A stretch of DNA of 64,000 bases from Candidatus Competibacteraceae bacterium (lineage in GTDB: Bacteria > Pseudomonadota > Gammaproteobacteria > Competibacterales > Competibacteraceae). The translations under genes were made by a program, and so were the position numbers. The notes beneath the pieces were generated by a model. It saw nothing but the letters and a program-made list of their open reading frames with translations, had not been told where the DNA came from and did not search any database. Positions 19,301 through 29,928 of this stretch are shown piece by piece (positions within the stretch are counted from its first letter, which is position 1; each line of letters starts with the position of its first letter). The stretch is from contig JADJQQ010000004.1 of assembly GCA_016712625.1 (NCBI GenBank), positions 186,001 to 250,000 of the forward strand. Direction: 5' to 3'.

Positions 19301-19528
19301 CTTGGTATAAATCTTGGCCTGTTCCAGAAAACCGCCGTTTTTGAAGTCAGCGCCTGCCGCGGCCAATGTCGGGTCGTAATAGCGATCGGCGCCCCAGTCA
19401 GGCAAAGGTTCGTCGATGGCGTCGCACTTATTCAGGATATTGGACCAATACGCGGCGACGTTTTCGGCTTTCGGGAACAAGCCCGCCATACCGATGATGG
19501 CGATATCACTCTTTGCCATGGTTGCCAT
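16368..19528 (-). CDS. type I PKS, KS-AT subunit (PUFA-synthase-like), broken by a one-base deletion
   Basis: Beta-ketoacyl synthase plus acyltransferase, 1053 residues after repair. The KS (about 8-475) has DAACASSLIAVENAM with the nucleophile Cys, IEAHGTGIPLGD and IGHCIPAAGIAS, so the Cys-His-His triad is complete. The AT (about 590-900) has FLFPGENSQY, the nucleophile in LGHSTGENAALVAS and GYHTALM. As read, the first frame ends at 16739 in a cysteine/tryptophan-rich nonsense tail. A missing base around 16795-16815 restores QFRHLLGVLFVQGLDLDLN, the normal AT ending, and the frame then continues to 16368. The tail is Pro/Ser-rich and closes with the helix DFLRQQEQVMSAWL, which resembles the pre-ACP helix of the larger synthase. 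No ACP is present, so it must load an ACP in trans. Confidence 0.88.
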
Positions 19529-19542
19529 CGCTCAACTGCTAT

Positions 19543-22500
19543 CTATTGTGCTGAACTGGGAATACCGCCCGCCCAACCGCCCCCCAGGCGATTGAGCGCC
19601 GGGCTGGCCGTACATTCAAACTGCCAGATCGCCAAGCGTGGAACCTTTTGGAGATCGACGATCACGGCATCACCCAGCGTGACCGGATTGCTCAATTCAG
19701 AATGGATGCGGACGTAGGCTGTCAGCTGATCAGGTAGCGGCTCGCGACTGAAGCGCTGGAGCAGGCCGATACGGGTGGGCAACGTGGCGCTATCGCGCCA
19801 TTGCCGCGACCAGACCAGCACGCCTTGAAATAAGGCGTCAATGATTGCCGGATCGATCAGCCACTGGCCCCGCGCGACGAAAGGGCAAAAACGTTCGACG
19901 CGACTGGGCGTCAACAGCAGGTCGAAACCCCGCGGGTCGAGCGCTTCAATCGCGCTGATCGACTGCAACAGCGGCCCGTGAAACAGCCAGCGGCGATAGG
20001 CGTCCGCCGCCGTCACTAGCGTCGAACTAGGATTTAAGGCCAACGGCGGCGGCGGTTTCTCGGAAAAAACCCGACCGGCTTTCACCGTAGCCCGGTAGCT
20101 GGGTTTACCGCTGGCATCGACCGCGCCGAGCGTAACATCAAACCGCCGCGGTCCCGCCGCGGCAGCATCAGCTTTCAAGTTGAGCTGTAGCGGTAAATCG
20201 TCCTCTAATAACCGCAAACCCCGCAACAAACGCACATCTTCCAATTCCAGCACATCGGCATCCGGCGTCAAGGCAGCCACGGCTTCAGCCATATACTCCA
20301 ACGCCATGGCGAACGGCACCACAGGTATCCCGTCCAGCCGGTGCTGATCCAAATAGCAATCGCTGACGACATCCACCGTCTTGTCAAACCGCCACTGACC
20401 CGATCCGCTCTGGCTGAAATGGCCGCCATACAACAGCCCCCACAGCCCTGAGGTGATCAGGGCAGGATCGACCGAACCGGGCAACGCGCTGCGCCGGGTT
20501 TCTTCATATTCCCACGGAAAATCACCGGCCACCAATTCGACTTGGGCGACGGGACCATACAGCAATTCGCGCCACACGAATTGACGGCCCGCCGCCGCAT
20601 TCACTAACTGAACGCCGCGCGCCTCGAATTGTCGCCGTACTTCCGGGGTCACCATACCAACGCCGTGCGTGGTGCGATCCCAAGGGCTCCAATTGATCGC
20701 CGCCACCTTGACTTGGCCACCCCAATGCCTGGCCAGCCCCGACGCCAACCGGCCCAGAATTTCATTGGCGGTCGCATAATCCGCTTGGCCGCGATTGCCG
20801 AACCGCCCGGCCACCGAGGTATAAAAGGCGACGAATTTCAAAGTCTCAGGCCGCAGATGCTTCGCTAGCAAGAAAGCGGGGATAACCTTGGTATCAATTA
20901 CCCGGTCGATGCTGGCGCGGGATTTATCCAGCAGCCATCCATCTTCGATCACCCCGGCGCCGTGAATGACCGCATCAATCCGGCCGTGCTGGGTATAAAG
21001 TTCCTCCAGCAACCCGGCCAGCGCCGCCTCATCGCGCACATCCAGGGCCCGATAATCCACCCGTGCGCCCAAGGCGGCGAAATCAGCCAGGTTAGCGCGC
21101 GTTTCGCGGTCGCGCAGCACAGCCCGCACCCGTCGCTCGATTTCGACTGGGCGCGGCGAGCCACCGCCAGCTTGCGACTGCTGGACAAAGTAGCCGCGTA
21201 AGGCGGTCGCATCGGGCAAATCTTGTAGCGCTGATTCTTCTGCGCCCGGCAGCGGGCTTCGCCCCAGTAACACCAAGGTCAAGCGGCAAGCCGCCAGGTC
21301 GCGCAAGGTCTCGGCGGTAATGCCGCGCGCGCCGCCCGTCGCCAATACCACCCAGTGCTGATCCGGCTGCCGCAACGGCTGGATTAACGGCGATAGCGAC
21401 GAGGGGATGGTGCGAAAAATGGTTCGCGCGCCGGCCGGATAGCCAATTTCGCGCCGGCCGCCCGGCAGGCCAGTTCCTGCAACACCCATCCCGCCAACTG
21501 CTCGGGATCGTCACCAGGATCGAGATCCACGGCCTTCGCGATGAATCCTGGCTGTTTCGCTTCAGTATTCCATTCCAGGTTCAGCGTTTTCGCCAACCCG
21601 GTTAACCCACCCCCGCCAGGGCACATTAACTCCGGATCGGCTGTTCCCGTACGCCCGAACTGTCCGCCCAGGCCGCTGACAGTCAGCAGCCGACCATGAT
21701 CGCGCAGTTCAGGGCCGACTAACCGCAACAGATCGAATAGGGTCTTGACCTCCAGTCCTATCCGCTCGCGCCATTCCGCCAGGGAAGCAGTAACAGCCAG
21801 CGGCGGCCGACCCAAGGGCAGCAGATGAATCACGCCGCGAATGGCGGTGCCCCGCCATTGCGCATCAAGCCAGTGCGGCAAGCGCTCAGCATCGTCTAGC
21901 ACTTCTTCAGGCACCAACATCGGCTGGACGCCCGCTTGTCGCAATTTTCGGCTGAGGGCATCAGCGACGCCCAAATCATCGGGCGTCAACAAATACAGAC
22001 CAGGCTCCAGCACGGCCGGCAATGCCGGCAGCGGCTTGGCGTGCGCCTTGACGATATACCGGGACAGGGGGGCGCACGACCCGAATCCCGTCCCGGTTGA
22101 CTCAAAAGGGCGGACGCCCTCCCCGGCCACAACGGCCGGTTTCACCACTTCGTTATCGACAGCAAGCCGGGCCGCCACCGCATCCAGGATCTCCTCGAAG
22201 GTGTGCAAGCTGGCGATGTCCTCCATGTGCGGCTGCAATGTTTGCGAAACCACCGCCGGCAACGACCGACGAAACAGGCCCAAAATTTCCACCCGTTTGA
22301 TCGAATCGATTCCCAGATCGGCTTCGATGTCCTGATCAAGGCCGAGCATCTCTTGGGGATATCCAGTACGTTCGCTGACGATCTTGAGCAATAAGCTTTT
22401 CAAAGCGGCTGGCGCCACGCTCTGCTCTTCCGACGTAGCGACTGCAACGGTGGAAGATAGCGCTGGCGGTATCGGCGCCGGGCTCAGCGGCTGCACTGGC

Positions 22501-25500
22501 GCTGGGCTAAGGCTTGTCGCTGGAGCCACCGGCGCAACCGGTGGCGCAATCGGCAGGGGGACGGGAACGGCTGGCGGCGAGTTGATCGAAACGACGGAGG
22601 GCGTCGCCGACAATAGCTGATCGCCCGTCTCCTGCTCGCCACTGGCGGCGAAGTAAGCCAGCATCACCCGCTCTTGCAATTGTAAAAACTGGCGCATGGT
22701 TTCTTGATAGCCGGCAAGCGCCTGATCGGCGGTCCAAGGCCCGCCGGGGCCGGACGTCAAAGGCGGGCCGGATAGCTGGTCACTCATTGCATTACTCTCC
22801 AAAGATGGCACAATTTCCGGTAAAGCGAGCGGCGGCGCTAGCGGCATCGGTTGCCTCGCCATATCGTCCGCGGTCAAGAACGGTTTGGTTCCAAGCGTGG
22901 CCGGTTGGTGCGGACGGCGGACGCCGTTCCCGCTCAATAACCAACCATGGGCGGGCAATGGGGCGGGATAAGACTGTTCCAGCAGACGATCCAGCGCCAC
23001 TTCATCGCTGACCCGTCCGGCGAACAGCGGCGTTAAATCCAGCCCGACGCCGTTGGCCAGCAACGCCGCCAACGCGTGCAACAGTCCCGTTAAACCGCCG
23101 CCGCGATCCTCCACCGCCAACGCTAAATGGGGCCGTTCGCCTAGAATCTGGCGAGTCAGCCGGGTCAACACATCCCGTGGCCCCACTTCCAGAAACAAGC
23201 GAGCGCCAGCCGCATACATCGCTTCAATTTCGCCAGTGAAATTGACCGGTTCGGTCAGATGCGCCGCCAAGCGATCCCGAATCGCCGCCGGTTGTGCCGG
23301 ATAGGCCGCCGCCGTGGCATTGCCATAGACCGTGAACGCCGGTGACTGAAAGGGCAGCTCGCTCATGAAAGCCGCCAGCCGCGCCCGCGCCGGTTCGACC
23401 ACCGGAGAATGAAAGGCGGCAGCCACGTTCAAAGGCGTGACGGCAATCGCCGAGTCTGTTAAAGCCTGTCTAGCCTGCCCGATAGCCGCCGCGGTTCCTG
23501 ACAACACCAATTGCCGCGGCGCGTTGTAGTTGGCCAGGGTGATCGCCGGGATGCCAGCCAACGCCTTTTGCACCGATCCGACATCGGCCCCCGCCGCCAG
23601 CATGGTTCCCAGTTCGCCGCCAGCGGCCGCTTCGACGATGAATCGACCACGCGCCTCCGACAACCGCAGCAAGCTATCCTGATCGAACACACCGGCAGCG
23701 TGCAGCGCGACGTATTCACCATAGCTGTGACCCGCCGCCAGATCGGGCCGTAAATTCAGCGTTTTCAGCCACGCCCACAAACCGGCCTCAACCGCTCCTA
23801 GCGCCGGCTGAGCGATTTCGGTGCGCGTCAACCGCGCCCGCGCCGCTGACAACGCGGCCGGCGTAAAGCGGTTGGGCGGGTAGATATAGGCGCTCAGCCG
23901 GTTTTGATCAGCATGGCCACCGCCGATAACTTCCCGCAACAGCGCATCCGCCCGTTCCAACGTGGCCCGCAGCGGCGGCAAGGCGACCGCCAATTCGCGC
24001 AGCATGTCGGGATATTGGCTGCCCTGCCCCGGAAACAGCACCGCCAGGCGATTCGGCTGTTCCATTTCGGCCCAGGATTTGGGCAGATACACCGCTTCAG
24101 ACCGGGCGGACGGCTGTTTCCCTTGCAGCAAGTCCACAGCTTCGGCGATTCGCAGCCGCAGTTCGGAGAGCGAACCGGCGACGATAGCCAAGGTCCGCCC
24201 CTGAGTCGGCGGGGTTGGCGCCAACGCCGCCGCCAAATCGGGCAACCGGGGCTGCGCGCCCGCCTCTAAAGCCGCTTGTAGTCGCTGTAACTGGACGAAA
24301 AGACCGGTTGTATCCGCCGCGCGCCAAACGAACAGTTCGACCGGCCAATCCGGCAGCGGCGCGCCGGCCGCGCTCTCGCTATCGTCGCCATGCGCCTCCA
24401 GCGTGGCGTGAAAGTTGGTGCCGCCAAACCCAAAGGCGCTGACGCTGGCGCGGCGCGGTCGCCCCGCTTCAGACAACCAGGGCCGCGCCTCGGCGGAAAT
24501 AAATAATGGGCTGCTGGTCTCGCGCAGCGGTCCTAGCGGTTGATTGACACCCCGATGCGGCGGCAAGACGCGATAGTGCAAAGCGAGGGCGGCTTTGACC
24601 AAGCCGGCCACGCCAGCGGTCGCCTTGGTATGACCGATCAGGCTTTTCACCGAGCCGATGACGCCGCTGGCCGGCGGCGCGCCGACTTCAGCAAGCAGTG
24701 TCGTCACCGTTTCCAATTCCGCCTGGTCGCCGGCAACCGTCCCGGTGCCGTGCGCTTCCCACAATCCGACGGTCGCGGGCGAATAGCCGGCCTCCTGATA
24801 AGCGCGCCGCAAGGCCCGCAACTGCCCGGCTGGTCGCGGCGCGGTCAAGCCTTTGGCGCGGCCGTCACTGGAGCCGGCGATTCCCTTGATGACGGCATAG
24901 ATCCGGTCGCCGTCGCGCTCCGCATCCGCCAAGCGCTTCAACACCACCGCGGCCACGCCCTCGGCGATAGCGATCCCATCGGCCTTTTCGTCGAAGGTGC
25001 GCGGGCGGCCTTGCGGCGACAACGCCTGCGTCTTGGCGAAACACAGATACATGAACGGCGATTGCATGGTATCGACGCCGCCGGAGATCACCAGATCGCT
25101 GTGGCCCAGCCGCAGTTCGTTAACGCCATGATAAATCGCCGCCAGGGAGGAGGCGCAAGCGGCGTCCACCGCGCAATTGATCCCGCCAAAATCGAAGCGG
25201 TTGCTGACCCGCCCGGCCGCCACATTGGGCAATAAACCGGCAAAGGAGTCTTCGGTCCACTCCGGCAACCGCGCCAATACCGTTTGATCGACCGCACCCA
25301 CGGCGCGCGGCAAATCAGCGCGAGTCGCATAGCTCAATCCGAGTTCGCCCAGGCCACCCGTGGTTCCCAGCACAACGGCGATCCGCTCGCGATCCACTTG
25401 ATCGAGCGCGATCTGGGCATCAGTCAACGCCTGGCGCACCGTCTCCAGCGTCAGCAATTGCAGGGGATCGACCGATTTCAGCGCCACCGGCGGTAGGCCA

Positions 25501-27773
25501 TAGCGGGTCGGGTCAAACGGCTGTTCTGCGATGAATCCGCCCCATTTGGCGTAAATTCGGTCGCGGGCGGCGGGATCGGCGGCGTAATACAACCGCCAGT
25601 CCCAGCGCTCTGACGGAATCTGTTGCAAGCAATCCACGCCATCGACCAGATTCCGCCAATAGCCGCGGGTGTCGGTCGCGCCGGGCAGCCAAACACCGAT
25701 ACCGATGATGGCGACATCCGCCGGGCCAGCGCCGGTGCCCTGCCTTACCGGATCGCTGGAGGGCGTCTGATTCAGCCAGGTCAATGCCGCCGCTGTTACG
25801 TTGTGGTGCAATTGGGCCAGACTCAGCGGCCGATCATGCAGCGCGGCGACCTGGCCGATCATGTACATGCCTTGCTCCCATTGCTCTTCGTTCGAAGACA
25901 AACGCAACTCACCGTTTGCGTCGGCGCGGAGCAAGCCTTTGGTCGCCAAGCGCAAGCGGCCCAAGGTCAGTTCATCGAGCCGGTCGCGCACCAAGCGTGC
26001 CGATCCGCCTTGCTGTTGCAACTGCTGGCGGGCTTCATGAAAGGCGGCGACAAAAGGCGTCACCGCGCAACGGCTGGCGTGGCCAGGTCCCGTCGTCAAG
26101 GTGGCGGTCCCGCCGCAATTCAACGCCACTTGTTGAAACGTCGATCGGATCGCCCCGCCGCGCACCGCTTCCTCGGTCAGGATATAGGCGGTTCCCATCA
26201 ATAAGCCGATGTGCGCGCCCAATCCGGTCAAGGGCGCGGCCAGCGTCGCCGCCATCGCCGCCGAGCGGGCGTCGTGCAGACCGCCCGCCAACAGGATCGA
26301 TATTCCCTTCAGACCATCGGGCAGCCCCTGCCCATGGGCCAGCAACGCCTCGACCGCGGATTCCCATAACACCAGGCTGCTCAACGGCCCAATATGTCCG
26401 CCGCACTCTCGGCCTTCGAAAATAAATCGCCGCGCGCCCTGTTCCAAAAACAATTGCAACAAGGTGGGCGTGGGAACGTGCAGGTAAGTGAGAATGCCGT
26501 CGGCTTCCAATTGCCGGGCCTGCTCCGGTCGGCCACCGGCGATGTAGGCGAATGGCGGTCGCACCGCTCTGATCGCCGCCAACTGCTGTTCGCGCAGCGC
26601 CGCCGGCACGAACCCAAGAATCCCGACCCCCCACGGTCTTTGCGCCATCCGCTGTTGGGTTTCCTCCAGCAGTTTGCGCGCGCGGTCGCCTCCGAGCAGC
26701 GCCAACGCGATCATCGGCAAGGCCCCGGCCGCCGCGACCGCTTCCGCAAATTCCGGGCGATCGCTGACGCGAGTCATCGCGCCTTGCACCAGAGGGAAAC
26801 GCGTGCCGTGCGCCCGCGCCAGCGGCGCATCTTCGCCCAGCGCGGCATCCCGCCGTGCCTGCGCCGGATCAGCGCGCCCTGCTTGCCGTAAGGCGCGCAA
26901 TACGCCCGCAACCGTTCGGTAACGCTTGGCCCACGGCGCGGCGAACGCGCAATCCTGTCCGAGCGGCAAAATATCGTGCTCTAAAGGGTCCCGCCACCCT
27001 ATTAGGGCATCCAGACTCTCGGCGGGATCGAGCGCTGCATTCTCCAACAACCGTTGCCGCCAAGCGCGGACGGGCGCGAAGCCGGGACGTTCCAATACAC
27101 GTCCGTAAGCGGCGGTTTCTTCGCGGCCCACCAAGACGGTTTCAGTTCCGTCCAAACCCCGCAGCCAGGGTCGCAATGCCTCGGCCAGCGGGGATTCCTG
27201 CAACAGCAGCAACTGATTGTCGAGCACAACACCCGCCGCGCCGCCGATCCGGCAGGCGGCGGCGGAATGCAAACCGATACCACCGCGGGCGTAGACTGGC
27301 AATCCAGTCCGCGCCAACAGGCGTTGCAGGAGGACGAAAGTGCTTTCCTCGCCCACCACGCCGCCCGCTTCATGGCCCTTGACCCACCAGCCATCGATCT
27401 GGTCTTCAAGCAACGCCAATTCGTCCCGCCAAACCGCCAGTTCCAACAGGATTCGCCCGCCGCCGGCGCGATAGGGCTGAAGATCGGTCAGTAAAGGCAG
27501 GTTGCGTCCGGCGTCGAGAATCAGCCAGCTGGGTTTGCTCGCGCTTTGATCTTGCCACCCCGCTGGCCGTTCGAGTCCGCCCCATTTCAATCCATAGGGC
27601 TTGCGCGGCAACGCCAACCGGCGCAACGCAACCCCCATCTCGGCGGGCGCCATGCCATTTTCGGCATTCAGCACCCCGACAGCGCCCGCGCGGCTGCCAG
27701 CCACCGCCAAGGCGGGATCAGGCAAACCGTTGGGATTTAGGATGAAAACGGTGAAATCGTCGGCCACGGTCAC
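19543..27773 (-). CDS. multidomain type I PKS: FMN-barrel x2 - KS - AT - ACP - KR - DH, broken by a one-base deletion
   Basis: PUFA-synthase-like megasynthase, 2743 residues after repair. Domains in order: two nitronate-monooxygenase/PfaD-like barrels (GHEAGG near 134; GRECGGHIGPLSS near 458); KS at about 689-1125 (DAACASSLAAIYHG, WEAHGTGTVAGD, IGHTKATAG); AT at about 1249-1535 (FPGQGSQYPDML, AGHSYGEYVALHA); a Pro/Ala/Ser linker after the helix FLQLQERVMLAYF; one ACP (DLGIDSIKRVEILGL, Ser near 1823); KR at about 1928-2400 (TGGARGIT, GQADYATANE); DH at about 2470-2740 (DQHRLDGIPVVPFAMALEYM). The frames 21384-27773 and 19543-21489 each hold half of the KR and join after a missing base near 21446-21466. 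The start is a GTG 12 bases after the upstream small gene. The product is unknown; a phosphopantetheinyl transferase must be supplied from elsewhere. Confidence 0.9.
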
Positions 27774-27785
27774 AGTCGTCGCAGG

Positions 27786-28304
27786 TTAAATCGCTGGATC
27801 TGTCGGTGGGGTGAGCGGCGCTTCCGGTTTGCTGGTTTCGCTGGCAGCAAGCTTGAAACGGTTGACCCGCTGCATTTCCAGCAGGGTCTCCTGGAGAGCG
27901 GATTCCAGCCAGTCGGCGCGGTTTTCCAACTGATGGTAATAGCGAGTGATCTCTTCCAAGGTACTGGAGGTGCTCAATTCCTCGGAACGCGGCAGCCCCT
28001 CGACACCAAAATCCAGCCCCCAAGCGTTTTCACCTCCACCGGATTGGGGCAGGGCGTGGTCTTCTTGTTGTTGCAACCACTGTAACAAGGCCCGACGAAT
28101 TTCAGGGTTCTTGGCCAGTTGCGCGATAGCCCCCCATTTAGCGGGACTTCGGCCCGGCTCTTCCGCCACGGAATTCGGCGCTGCCGCCAGCAAGCCCCGC
28201 AAATCGGGCCGTATTCGCCGTTGCGTCTCATCGGCGTGTTTGGCGCGTGTCTGGCGCTGGCCGCGCAGTTCTGTCAAGCGCTGTTTCACGTCATCGTCGC
28301 TCAT
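27786..28304 (-). CDS. small helical protein of unknown function upstream of the PKS
   Basis: I recognise no family. The product has 172 residues from the ATG at 28304, chosen over the in-frame ATG at 28319 because GGAG lies nine bases before it. The N-terminal third is highly charged (Arg/Gln/Asp). The segment ITRYYHQLENRADWLESALQ, followed by about 25 more residues, looks like a long amphipathic or coiled-coil helix. The tail is Pro/Thr-rich. It sits between another small helical gene and the GTG of the megasynthase (12-base gap), clearly in the same operon. A docking or scaffold role for the synthase would fit but is unproven. Confidence 0.7.
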   Translation of the reverse strand: MSDDDVKQRLTELRGQRQTRAKHADETQRRIRPDLRGLLAAAPNSVAEEPGRSPAKWGAIAQLAKNPEIRRALLQWLQQQEDHALPQSGGGENAWGLDFGVEGLPRSEELSTSSTLEEITRYYHQLENRADWLESALQETLLEMQRVNRFKLAASETSKPEAPLTPPTDPAI

Positions 28305-28378
28305 CTGATCACTCTCCATCCGCTTTCCGTCCGAACGAGCGAACCTGCCCTTTCGCGGTTACCTAACACTCGTCGAAC

Positions 28379-28970
28379 TTATTCCAGAAATTCCGCAAAC
28401 CACTCATCGTCTTTCGAGCGCGAGACGGCTGGACTTGGCTCCGATCCGGTTTGCCGCGGGTTATGGGGTTCTGAGGGTGACAAACCAGGTTGCGATCGGG
28501 CAGCGGGCGGCTGGCTCCCGGCGTGCTCTGGCGTGCTTTCACCCTGACGGCGGGCCTCCCGCAGCCGCAATTCCAGATCGTCGGTTAACTCCCGCAACCG
28601 TCGCAACGTTTCTTCCATCACCGCAATTTCGCCCCCCACCTTGACCGGCTCGGTCGAGCGCGGCAACGCGGCGGCAACGGTCTGTTGGGTCACCGGCGAC
28701 GGTTGGGGGCTTGGCAGCTCGATCGCGGCAACTTGAGGAGGCGGCTCGGCCAACGCGTCAGGCGCCGTCGGGACTGAAGCCTGATCCGCCCGCTCCAGCA
28801 CTTGCTGTAAACGTTTCAATGGCCGCCGGCTCTCGCTCTGCTTTTTCAGTTACCCGCTGGGCGCGGACGCGACGGCCTTCCTGCCGTCGCTGACCGTCGG
28901 CGATTGGCGGATTAACCGCTGCGGCCGTCTCGGCTGGATTCAAAGGGTCTTGTTGATAGCGTTCCCTCAT
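28379..28970 (-). CDS. small charged coiled-coil protein, probably one gene split by a one-base insertion
   Basis: Two overlapping minus-strand frames fit together. One starts with ATG at 28970 (MRERYQQDPLNPAETAAAVN) and ends at 28758. The other runs to 28379 but has only a TTG to start from at 28819. Removing one base near 28819-28825 joins EREPAA to LKRLQQVLERADQ and gives a 196-residue protein. It has a Pro-rich middle, a predicted coil (EETLRRLRELTDDLELRLRE) and an acidic Trp/Phe-containing tail (KDDEWFAEFLE). The ATG lies inside the 3' end of the upstream sulfotransferase. Alternatively only the 146-residue TTG-initiated part is made. No family is recognised. Its position suggests a partner of the PKS. 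Confidence 0.45.
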
Positions 28971-29886
28971 AGCCGCGCCCGTCCGGACGCCAGGGCAGCG
29001 CTTCGGTGAACGCGTATTCCGGCAATCGGGCCGGCCGCAGTCGGGGCTCCAGCAGAAAGTTAATGTCGTTGCCCAAGCGGGCCGTTACCGGCCCAACATG
29101 GGCATAAGGCGATAACTCTGGCATCTTCATGGCGGCGAGCTCGGCAGCGCCGCTCGGCAGTCCGAGCCAACGACAGATCGCCGCCAATTCAACATCAGGC
29201 TCCCGCAATATCTCCTCGCCCTTGACCCGGAGCCATTGGGATTGGGGCACTCGATCCAGAAACGCCATGATGCGGGTATTGGCCTCGTACCAGAGAATCT
29301 GCGGCTCGATCACCGGATAAGGCGCGCTGTAATCAATGGCGTTCAGCATCATGAGCATCAGCTTACCGCCACGGGCCTTGAGCACCGACTCACATTGCGC
29401 TCTGGGGTGGCGCAAAAGATGGAGGAAACGCGCGTTTGGATAGGCTTCCAGCAGGCGGTCGAGATACAGGCCCTTGCGCAAATAGGCCGGGCTTTTCTCG
29501 ATCGCGATCAGAGGGTCGATCTTCGCCAGCAACTCTTGAAATACTTCATGCGTTGTCCGCCGCGCTCGCACCCGAATCCACCGATAGGCCATGGCCACGC
29601 TGTCGATGGTTTGCTCGCCGGCATAGAGTTGGGCCACGGTCCGCAACAAGCCATGCCGCATCACCGGCCAAAACGTGGATTTACGGCCGCCATCGCTGTC
29701 GGTTCCCCGCCAAAACTCATCCATCGTTTCCGCCATGAACAGATTCAGCTCCGGGAAACCGTACATCCGCGGGTGCTGGCCCAGCAGGGTGCTGACCAAC
29801 GAGGTGAAAGAGCGCGGCGGGGCCAGGATGAACAGCGGTTCGCGCTTGGCGAGCCTACTCCCCTCACGCATGACTGCCATCGCCAT
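28912..29886 (-). CDS. sulfotransferase family protein (copy 4)
   Basis: Sulfotransferase-like protein of 324 residues, the most divergent and longest of the four copies in the window. The phosphosulfate loop region is FILAPPRSFTSLVSTLLGQHP, and the 3'-phosphate segment is LLRHPRAQCESVLKARGG. The C-terminal part has MKMPELSPYAHVGPVTARLG in place of MKHPE..SP. The C-terminus differs from the other copies: instead of ending in FGYR it runs on as RPFESSRDGRSG. It lies inside the minus-strand PKS operon, downstream of the alkaline-phosphatase-like gene, so it is the copy most directly tied to the synthase. Confidence 0.85.
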   Translation of the reverse strand: MAMAVMREGSRLAKREPLFILAPPRSFTSLVSTLLGQHPRMYGFPELNLFMAETMDEFWRGTDSDGGRKSTFWPVMRHGLLRTVAQLYAGEQTIDSVAMAYRWIRVRARRTTHEVFQELLAKIDPLIAIEKSPAYLRKGLYLDRLLEAYPNARFLHLLRHPRAQCESVLKARGGKLMLMMLNAIDYSAPYPVIEPQILWYEANTRIMAFLDRVPQSQWLRVKGEEILREPDVELAAICRWLGLPSGAAELAAMKMPELSPYAHVGPVTARLGNDINFLLEPRLRPARLPEYAFTEALPWRPDGRGYEGTLSTRPFESSRDGRSG

Positions 29887-29928
29887 CGGACTCGGTAGCG
29901 CTGAGCCAAACCCGCGACCGACAAAGCT

